NCBI GenBank assembly: GCA_961205875.1
Contig: OY540810.1
Location: 27,218,001-27,282,000, forward strand
Direction: 5' to 3'
Origin: Sialis fuliginosa
Taxonomy: Eukaryota > Arthropoda > Insecta > Megaloptera > Sialidae
DNA: 64,000 bases
The notes below the pieces were generated by a model that worked only from the letters and a program-made list of their open reading frames with translations, made no database searches and had not been told where the DNA came from. Shown one piece after another: positions 59,440 to 64,000 of the stretch (position 1 is its first letter; each line of letters opens with the position of its first letter). The translations under genes and the position numbers were made by a program.

Positions 59440-62400
59440 TCAGACAAGATGTCCTTCCTGTTCAATAGGGCCCTGATAATTCGGAACATTGGCGAAAGTT
59501 GTCATTGTTGGCATACAATCAGCTCTCTGCAAAACAGAAACACAATGTTATTAAAGAATTAAAATTAGCAAGTACTGACATTATTCAAATTAGTATTTAC
59601 CAGAACAGTATTTTGACCAGGCAAGCTCTGTGGGTGTAAGATTTGCTGCTGCGCATTTGTGTTGTGCAATACGTCCGGAGGGACGTTCATGCCGGTGCCG
59701 CGGTGCCGTCTGAGCGTGCCGTTGCCTTGAATTGGTGGCGTTGGCGTGTACGACTGGTTGAACTCCAGAGGAGGTGGGTATGATAAGTATCTGTCCGACA
59801 TATTGTAGTAAGAGCCATCCGCTGGAGGTGCTGGGGAAGGGGCACTGATGTACGAGGACTTGGCTGTAAAAATAATAAATACAAAATATAGAAGTAGGTA
59901 TAACTTTTAATTAGGGAGCCACAACAAATAACAGTTTTTACCTGACATATTTCCGCTGTTGTAATCATGTTTTCGTGCATTGATCGATTGATCATCCCTT
60001 GTTCGTGGCAACTCTATGTTTCCACCGGCTTGTCCATGATGCGCATGGTGGTGGGGGTGTGGCAAGGTGTGAGTTTTGTGAGGTTGCATTTGCATCTCAT
60101 AGGCCGGATAGTTGGGTGGGTAAGATGGGTAATCTCCTTGATCTATTAAATAGGTACTAGCAGCTGCTTTACGACCCTCGTCCTGAAAAATAGGTCATTT
60201 GTCATTGTTATCATCAATGTATCATAAATTAGCCAAACTTCTTTGGTCTAAAGTTAAAAAAAAACAATATCTAACAGTTGAACTGCATATAGGAGGTATA
60301 TTACGACAGTCATTCTCTAACTATTTTTTAAATTTGTGGCACTTTAGTATAATATGATTTATTATCAATAAATTTTCACTTAAGGATTCTAAAACTATGG
60401 TCCCTAAAATTTAGTGAATCATTGCTTAAATATACGAAAGATTATTAAATGTTACTCACAACGTAATCCGCATTGCTGCCTTCATTAGAATACGTCTCAC
60501 TTTTCTCACTGACTGATGACAGTGTTTCACCTGTAACAGTGTCGTTATAGCTACTTGGTGCATACATTTCAATTGTAGCAGATTTACTACTTTGTCCGCT
60601 TTGTTCTAAAAAAATACAAATACCAATAAATATTTGCATGTAATACGTAGTATTCAATGAACCAAAAATAAAAAAATAATTTACCTTTCCCTTGGCCAGC
60701 TCTTTTTTTGTACATATAACAAACAACGAGCGCTACATTAACTAGCAATAACACAGCGCCTGCGACTGCTATACATACAATAACAAGAGTTGGTAAGTCT
60801 GCTTTATCAAGCAGTTCGTTGGGAATAGGACGTTCTTCTCCTACGTAACCTAGTAACAAAAATAAACAACAAATGTAAGTACCTGTGACGACACGTTTCT
60901 TGGCTTTGCGATGAAGACAACACCCGATTAGAAGCACGTTTAGTAAGATTAGAGCGGTGCCGGACACGGTGCCAATGATTATTAGCATGCCCGGGAAGTT
61001 CTGGTTAGTTTGATCGGAGCCCGATGATTCAGAGCTGCTTGGTGAGTGGTAAGAAGGAGGAGCTTGGCCTTTGTTAGTTCAAAGCGATGGATGGTAGTTA
61101 GTTAGTTGGTAAGTAACATGAAAGAAAGCTTGTGTTAGTATAGAAGTATTTACATTAGCTGGACTGGCTGTTATAAGAAAAAATATACATTTTTTTGTGC
61201 TATAAACTGTTATGAATGTTTACTATTTATTTCAAGTTGTCCATTAATAAATTAAGGTATATTTTCTTTAGTCAATATTTTATATACAAGTATAAAGATG
61301 ATCGAGTAGATTTTATTACAGTTGATGTTCCATACTGTGAGACGCGGCGCCGGCACAATCAGTTCTAATATAAATGATAGCTGTATAAATATAGGGGTTT
61401 TGAGGAATGGGAGTTGACACTATAGAGGTACCATGCCCAACTGGGTTCACAGTATGGAACGTCTACTGTTATTTTGTTTTGATTTATTTTTGAACAAATT
61501 ATTTAAAAAGGTAATGAATTGAGAAGCAAAAGCGACTTACTCATCTTGACATTAAAGAATTTAATTTATTTAATTTTTTTGCTTCTTTTTGGAGTTATTT
61601 TTTTTGACTTCTGAATAACTGATAAACTATATAGTATTATTAAATGAAGTGCTAATAGTATTTTAAAATAGAATAGAATGTAAGCTCCGGGGCACTACAT
61701 AGAGTAAAATTTACATGTGTTGAATAATTTTACGCTAATATGTCCTGAGGTTAAGAGATGTTATTATGGCAAAATGAATTAGCATAGTGTTATAGTATGT
61801 GAAATATATTATACTCACTTAATGTTTTGGCACGTGTTAAATCAGGTAAATATTTGCTAATTCCTAATTTATTCATAGCCATAACAGAAAATACATATTC
61901 TGTTGACAATTCTAGTCCTTTTATAGTTAATAAAGTTTGTTTGTCAGAAGGTACGTCATGATATCTATAGATTTCTTCATTTATAGGCCTAAAAGTAAAA
62001 ATTGATAAGTAAATAAAAATGGTTATATTAATTTGAAAAAATGATATATTCATACCTGTATCTGACACGATAAGTGCTCCTCATTCCACCATCAAAACCA
62101 GGAGTCCATGCAACTGTGACAGAATCATGTGTAACATTAAGTACACTGATACTGACTGGACGATCTGGAGCTGACGTCACTTCTAGTCGTACCGATGTAC
62201 TTGCGAATCCCATTTCGTTCCTTGCTACACATTCATACAGCCCATAATCTGCACCGGTTACTTGTTGGACAATTAGAACCGATTCGAATGTAAGATGGTC
62301 AGTCTGTAAAAATTAAAAAATATAAATCAATTCAATAAAAGTTATTTGTGTTATGTAATACATACTGTATTAAATTCAACGAGGTATTTGCTTGAAGTGT

Positions 62401-63853
62401 TGACTGGGATTGTTGCACCTTCTCTTGACCAAGTAAATCGTGGTTTAGGAGCTGCAGTTGCACGACATTTTAGTCTGCCTTGTGAACCTGCATCACTTGC
62501 TGATTTCATCAAAGATGGAGATGTGTCTAACTCAGGTTTAACTAAAAATTTAAGGAAAATCATTAGATAACATTTTAGATATTAACATGGTTTGTTTCAC
62601 TTGTATTAAAACAGATAAAAAAATGTTTTTAAATTTATTTTGACAAAATGCAGAGTTAAATTTTTTGGTACCTGGGTTTGTCATTTAGATATTTATTTAC
62701 CAACATTTCATAATACATTAAAGTAAATAAAATACTTATAGCTTTTCATGAAAGTAAAAAATCTACAAAATATATAATTAAAAATAATTTTATTTTTTCA
62801 CTTACATTTGACGATCAACATAACAGGTTTCCGTGTTGCGTTTCCGATTCCGTTATTAGCAACACAAATAAATTCACCGACATCATCTCTTGTTGCGCTC
62901 TGAACTGTCAAATAAGAAGTACTATTTTCAGCCACGTAATGAGTTTTAGTTTTCTTATCTAAATCTTCGTAACCAGGTCGATGCCACGAGATATACTCTT
63001 CTCCTATTGGGTTACCATCGACAGTACACGAGAGTACTGCATCTTCTTTAGGATTTACTATAACGTTCTGTGAAACTGACTTGATTGTTGCAGAATCTAA
63101 AATTAAATATAATATTGATTAAATACTGAACTAAGCTAAACTTATTTATGGTTTGCGGTCTATATAAACTCTAACTTACATTTTACTGAAATGTTAATAT
63201 TCAGTACATTTCCTCCTTGAGAATTACTGGCTTCTACGCTATATATTCCCGTGTCATGTCTGCCTATTTTTGTTATATTTAGTACTGGACCATCCGATAC
63301 AATTCTGTCAGCGTTAGTTCCTGTAGCTTTTATAATTGGTAACCCATCTTTAGTCCATGTATAGATTAGATTTGGTGGATTTCCGTCTGCTTTTACAGTA
63401 ACCAATAGGGGTTCATTTTCTATACCAGTTATATGTTTAGGTGAATTTGATTCAAACACTGGTTTATCTGTAAAAAAATGATTTTTAAGTAAAAATATTT
63501 TAATGAAATAAATTTGTACATAAATAATATTTTTTAAAATAAATACTTACACAATACTTGCAGAGTAACAGCATCATGCACACTTCGTTTCAAAGCTTCG
63601 TTCGAAGCTTGGCATGTATAAACAAGACCGTTCATTTCTTCTGTTACATTTATAGTTAGTTCTATTGTAGATACAAATCCCCCATGTAGACCTGGCCGTG
63701 TTGTGTTAGAAGCTCCTCGTACTGCAATACCTTCACGCCACCACGATAAACGTGCAGGTGGATGTGACGAACTTGAATCACATGTAAGCGTTGCTTTTGT
63801 GTTAGGTTTGAGTTCAGCCGGAGTTTTCTGAATTTTAACATGATCGGGAGCAA
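59440..63853 (-). CDS. sns/hbs: Nephrin-family Ig/FN3 adhesion receptor (sns/hbs), C-terminal part
   Basis: Exons, 5' to 3': 63853-63551 (Ig), 63467-63180 (Ig), 63096-62806 (Ig), 62541-62366 and 62303-62056 (Ig end plus first half of FN3), 61988-61819 (FN3), then 61068-60883 or 60849-60685 (alternative transmembrane exons), 60605-60460, 60182-59942, 59863-59601, 59526-59440. All phases join. Diagnostic text: SSSSHPPARLSWWREGI, EEMNGLVYTCQASNEAL, VAWTPGFDGGMRSTYRVRYR, SYNDTVTGETLSSVSEKSET, STYLIDQGDYP, and the nephrin-like C-terminal tetrapeptide GHLV. Insect sns/hibris mediate myoblast fusion, nephrocyte diaphragms and eye patterning by binding Kirre/Rst. The cytoplasmic tail has tyrosines and a His/Pro-rich stretch. 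The N-terminal Ig domains and signal peptide lie beyond the right edge. I cannot separate sns from hbs. Confidence 0.9.
60685..61068 (-). other. Tandem alternative transmembrane exons of the nephrin-like gene
   Basis: Exon A (61068-60883, 62 codons) carries L-I-I-I-G-T-V-S-G-T-A-L-I-L-L-N-V-L-L-I-G and a basic stop-transfer H-R-K-A-K-K-R. Exon B (60849-60685, 55 codons) carries T-L-V-I-V-C-I-A-V-A-G-A-V-L-L-L-V-N-V-A-L split before V-V-C-Y-M-Y-K-K-R. They align (L-L-N-V / L-V-N-V, then Cys, then basic residues), so one is a duplicate of the other. Both enter and leave in phase 1, and either can join 61819 upstream to 60605 downstream. The gap between them (60850-60882) is 33 bases, from GTACTT to ACTAG. 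Confidence 0.8.
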
Positions 63854-63892
63854 CTGAAAAAAATAAAATATTAAATAAATAAATTAAAGTTA

Positions 63893-64000
63893 TGTCCGGT
63901 ATTATAAAAGAGCTAACAAAATTTGCTAGCTAGCAATTACTTTCAATTGGGGTATTAATTCTGTATCAGTATCTATGGATTAGTTATGGAATTTAGAGCA
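63893..64000 (+). mobile_element. Harbinger-type MITE, copy D, cut by window edge
   Basis: TGTCCGGTATTATAAAAG followed by gctaacaaaatttgctagct and gattagttatggaatttag, matching copies A and B with about ten differences in 108 bases. It lies in an intron of the nephrin-like gene. Right end outside the window. Confidence 0.7.

Noticed and set aside
60587-60988. Single two-helix protein segment spanning both transmembrane exons
   Set aside because: Each half has its own in-phase acceptor and donor, and the halves are homologous to each other; a double-helix product would invert the cytoplasmic tail.
1-64000. CRISPR arrays, bacterial operons, rRNA genes
   Set aside because: None seen; intron-containing genes and transposon content show this is animal nuclear DNA.

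Overview
The window is AT-rich DNA from an insect nuclear genome. Its genes have short introns bounded by GT..AG, and the gene set is metazoan: hippo, nephrin/sns, MIS12, MMS19, a TCF15/scleraxis-type bHLH. Intergenic DNA and long introns are packed with DNA transposons and MITEs. I cannot assign an insect order. All functions are inferred by recognising protein families in translations I spliced by hand; no database search was run.

Layout from left to right. 1-172 (-): first exons of a MORN-repeat protein (MORN4/retinophilin-like) running off the left edge. 844-5561: two 2.2-2.3 kb PIF/Harbinger-like elements in direct orientation. 6991-12432 (+): complete 11-exon MMS19. 12472-14099: a nested foldback element, followed at 14155 by a short histone-H3-fold relic. 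16329-17903 (-): intronless hippo kinase. 18409-23719 (-): five-exon, nine-finger C2H2 gene whose introns carry a hAT element with a perfect 8-bp target-site duplication and an interrupted foldback. 23975-27030: repeats and hairpins. 27747-28740 (-): a THAP-domain gene with two in-frame TGA codons. 29148-32649: a Y-X-Y direct-repeat block abutting the isopentenyl-diphosphate isomerase gene (32813-34571, +). 38430-43247 (+): complete 15-exon trifunctional C1-tetrahydrofolate synthase (MTHFD1). 43543-45032: a Tc1-like transposon with dead transposase. 45103-46621 (-): METTL15 and UQCC2, whose reading frames overlap by 26 bases. 47478-49109 (-): MIS12. 53417-54329 (+): TCF15/scleraxis-like bHLH factor. 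57155-57916: two inverted Harbinger-type MITEs. 59440-63853 (-): C-terminal half of a nephrin-family cell-adhesion receptor (sns/hbs) with two alternative transmembrane exons, continuing past the right edge.

The genes do not form one pathway. The local relationships that matter are the UQCC2-METTL15 pair (both mitochondrial, overlapping frames, probably one transcript) and the sns transmembrane exons, separated by only 33 bases and so probably mutually exclusive. The window is also a record of one Harbinger-type transposon family: six complete insertions plus one cut by the window edge share TGCCCGG-type ends. The six complete copies each have a matching 3-bp target duplication, and two copies 20 kb apart are identical.
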